64,000 bases of DNA. Source: Reticulitermes speratus (lineage: Eukaryota; Arthropoda; Insecta; Blattodea; Rhinotermitidae). Of this stretch, positions 63,036 to 64,000 are shown in pieces; within the stretch, counting starts at the first letter, position 1; the number at the start of each line of letters is the position of its first letter. Location: NCBI GenBank assembly GCA_021186555.1, contig JAJKFL010000005.1, forward strand, positions 44,573,635 through 44,637,634. The letters are read 5' to 3'. The notes below the pieces were generated by a model, which worked only from the letters and a program-made list of their open reading frames with translations, was not told the DNA's origin and searched no databases. Made by a program: the position numbers and the translations under genes.

Positions 63036-63139
63036 GTGAGCACATGGAAATATTGTGAAATCGATTATGATGTCTGGCCTGGACTGAATTATCTTTGAAC
63101 AAAGTTTTTATGAATCTGATCCTGTTTTGAGGTTTTTTT

Positions 63140-63260
63140 TTTTTCACCATGTGGCAGTGGTCTGTATTCTGGACATTCCAAAGGGACTTGCTGCCTCCAT
63201 CGTTAGGGTCGAAGCTTGAGTAGGAAGCAAAAGTGTTCAGGTTATGTGGCAAGTAGTCCC
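63140..63260. repeat. Family A repeat, copy 14 (degraded)
   Basis: ATTCTGGACATTCCAAAGGG and ACTTGCTGCCTCCATCGTTA recall one arm. Confidence 0.4.
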
Positions 63261-63410
63261 TTGGATCCATGAGAGGGGGAGAAGGTAATGTTCAATCCAG
63301 TCCAATAGGAGCAGTGAACAAAAATATAGCAAAGAAAACGGATTTCAGGGCTCACAGTTAGTTTATGTGAAGTTATTACTTTTAAAGTGGTTCGTCCCTG
63401 TTGTGTTATT

Positions 63411-63808
63411 AATACAAATGAATTTCTTGCAGTTATTCAACACAACATTTATATTCAGAAACAATAAAATAGCTACATGTCTCGGCTAAACAAATTAGCC
63501 ATCATCAGGCCTAATTACAGGCATATAAAAATAAAATCCACGTCTGTATTTTAAGTATGAAGTCTCAACCTTCATGAGATAAAGATAATGTACAAGGTGT
63601 ACAGTGCCTTCACTTCAGGCTTTCTGCACTTTCTACATTATTTCTATCTTGTGAAGGTTCAGATCTCATACCTAAAATACAGGTGTAGATTTTATTTTGA
63701 TATGCCTGTAATAGGGCTGATGATGACTACATTGGTTAGCCAAAACATGTAGCCTTTTATTCTTTCGGAATATAAATGTGTTGACTGACTGCAAGAAATT
63801 AATTTGTA
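63411..63808. repeat. Foldback repeat P3 (~160-bp arms) with hammerhead-like cores in both arms
   Basis: Arms 63411-63573 and 63653-63808 are inverted copies (for example ATGAATTTCTTGCAG against CTGCAAGAAATTAAT, and ACAGGCATAT against ATATGCCTGT). Each arm carries CTGATGA, a hairpin and a GAAAC-like box before ACATGT. Confidence 0.85.
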
Positions 63809-64000
63809 AAAAATGTTGGTGCCTTACAGTCACCTTTCGAAGTGCACATCACGTAGAACAATGCTGAACTTTTTGTACTGCTTGTTTAGTGGTAAGGTGT
63901 GTGGTGGCATAGGATATTTTTCTCAAGTTGTCATCCATCCAAGTGCTGACTGCTCACAGCTCTGCTTAACTTTCTCTTCTGCAGATCAAACAGTGAGAGA

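Larger units (their letters stand above)
63036..64000. other. Intron 60 (continues past the window)
   Basis: A degraded family A arm near 63140-63260 and the foldback repeat P3 (63411-63808). The AG at 63989 leads straight to an in-frame stop and is not taken as an acceptor. Confidence 0.6.

Noticed and set aside
63985..64000. AG at 63989 as the acceptor of the next TRRAP exon
   Set aside because: The following frame reads I-K-Q then stop, not the expected FTIQLAL-type continuation.

Overview
The window is a piece of a large-intron insect genome and is filled almost completely by one protein-coding gene on the + strand: TRRAP (Nipped-A in Drosophila, Tra1 in yeast), the giant PIKK-family pseudokinase scaffold of the SAGA and TIP60/NuA4 histone acetyltransferase complexes. 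I traced 60 consecutive exons from 513 to 63035. They hold about 10.9 kb of coding sequence (roughly 3,630 codons) and follow the order of the animal protein from near its N-terminus (HEAT-repeat solenoid) through the FAT domain into the start of the PI3K/PI4K-like domain. The first coding exon(s) and the last ~200 residues (rest of the pseudokinase domain and FATC) lie outside. Every exon junction keeps phase, and no other host gene was found.

Two kinds of oddity lie in the coding part. (1) Exons 1-54, 56, 57 and 59 are open, but exons 55, 58 and 60 each lack one base in a short C or G run. All three breaks fall in the last ~5 kb, which suggests local consensus error, or less likely late decay of this copy. 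(2) Several splice donors are unusual: two introns start with GC (introns 17 and 45); exons 18 and 46 end inside tandem repeats that copy their own donor, and for exon 46 the copy is in frame (+17 codons); exon 52 has two in-frame donors 21 nt apart.

The introns (80 bp to ~2.6 kb) are a museum of transposable elements. They hold a 919-bp pogo-like element with perfect 27-bp TIRs that keeps only its DNA-binding domain; a 1.28-kb piggyBac-like element at TTAA inside degenerate TTAGG telomere-type repeat; several families of 160-250 bp TTAA-flanked MITEs; a TA-flanked MITE; a mariner transposase fragment; three LINE 3' tails; two tRNA-derived SINE families; and a very frequent foldback repeat (family A, about 14 copies). 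Four larger foldback repeats were also found, one with perfect 69-bp arms. Three of them contain a motif resembling a hammerhead ribozyme. Minisatellites (36, 41 and 50 bp units) and pure poly-C tracts up to 32 nt complete the picture.

Organism: the TTAGG repeats, the insect-type TRRAP sequence (for example the stretch around the residues AQLCHMD) and the transposon families indicate an insect. The family A and SINE-B repeats are of a kind I associate with cockroach/termite and related hemimetabolous genomes, but that placement is inference.
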